Part shown: one piece after another, positions 31,581-31,851 of the stretch
Layout: every line of letters starts with the position of its first letter
Position numbering within the stretch: the first letter of the stretch is position 1
From: an uncultured Prevotella sp.
GTDB lineage: Bacteria; Bacteroidota; Bacteroidia; Bacteroidales; Bacteroidaceae
Length of the DNA stretch: 31,851 bases
Direction: 5' to 3'
Assembly (NCBI GenBank): GCA_937906495.1
Contig: CALCVT010000015.1
Location: 1-31,851 of the forward strand
Notes under the pieces: model-generated
Database searches by the model: none
What the model was told of the DNA's origin: nothing
What the model saw: the letters and a program-made list of their open reading frames with translations, nothing else
Position numbers and translations under genes: made by a program

Positions 31581-31619
31581 AGGGCCGTAGCTGTGTTTTG
31601 TACGCAGCTACGGCCCTTT
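31581..31619 (+). terminator. Terminator of the second T9SS cargo gene
   Basis: AGGGCCGTAGCTG (31581-31593) pairs perfectly with CAGCTACGGCCCT (31605-31617), plus inner pairs, followed by only a short T run. It lies 22 bases after the stop codon. Confidence 0.75.
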
Positions 31620-31851
31620 GCTTTGGGGGGTGCCTGGTTTCGTTATGTGCGCCGGGGCTTTGCCTGTCTCATTCATCTTTATTCCGGAGTCTGCCCGGTT
31701 GTTGGCAATATTTGATGGCTTAAGTATATATTACTTCTAATGAATGTAAAATATATACAAACCTGTTATGTTGTTTCATTACTCTTGTTGTTGTAGATTT
31801 TAGTAGATGACAAAAAATAAAATTCTATTGTTAAGCATTTAATTATCAATA
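31620..31851. other. Non-coding, AT-rich end of the window
   Basis: No ORF or TAnnTTTG box recognised. The last 130 bases are strongly A/T-rich and probably belong to the promoter region of the next gene. Confidence 0.4.

Overview
This window is chromosomal core DNA from a member of the Bacteroidota, most likely order Bacteroidales and probably Prevotellaceae-like. Three things support this. Genes lack Shine-Dalgarno sites and are preceded by the Bacteroidota sigma-A -7 box TAnnTTTG, several times with a TTG/TTTG box exactly 20 bp upstream. There is a one-protein hybrid two-component regulator. There is also a porG-uppS-bamA-ompH-ompH block together with secreted proteins carrying type IX secretion (T9SS) C-terminal domains. 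The genus is inference. I see no IS element, phage, CRISPR array, intact tRNA or rRNA.

Layout. 1-1623: terminator of an upstream gene, then a compact PBP4-type D-Ala-D-Ala carboxypeptidase. 1765-2778 (-): a membrane-anchored LuxR-type regulator. 2862-3079 (+): no ORF, but a textbook promoter, a long-range RNA stem and a terminator, so a candidate small RNA. 3378-6392 (+): a structured leader and a hybrid sensor kinase/AraC regulator with a sugar-binding-protein-like sensor. 6393-7201: mostly non-coding. 7202-10168 (-): cysQ, an SLC13-type anion transporter and a hotdog thioesterase, apparently one operon. 10540-12720 (-): a large T9SS cargo protein. 13149-20104 (-): the outer-membrane biogenesis block, in transcription order DUF6242-type lipoprotein, porG, uppS, bamA, ompH, ompH. 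20454-22520 (-): a CPA2 cation/proton antiporter. 22835-23845 (+): asd with a structured leader. 24191-29252 (+): the rimP-nusA-infB operon, with a terminator-like hairpin a few bases after its promoter. 29775-31559 (+): a second T9SS cargo protein.

How the genes fit together. BamA and the two OmpH/Skp-like chaperones insert outer-membrane proteins. UppS makes the undecaprenyl carrier for peptidoglycan and surface polysaccharides. DacB trims peptidoglycan. PorG is an outer-membrane component of the T9SS that would export the two CTD-bearing proteins. rimP-nusA-infB is the conserved ribosome maturation, transcription elongation and translation initiation operon. cysQ with an SLC13 transporter suggests sulfate/PAPS metabolism.

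The most noteworthy non-coding signals are the candidate small RNA at 2900-3079, the attenuator-like hairpin at 24210-24246, and structured leaders before the hybrid regulator and asd. I found no clearly novel multi-gene system. All RNA predictions come from base pairing read by eye.
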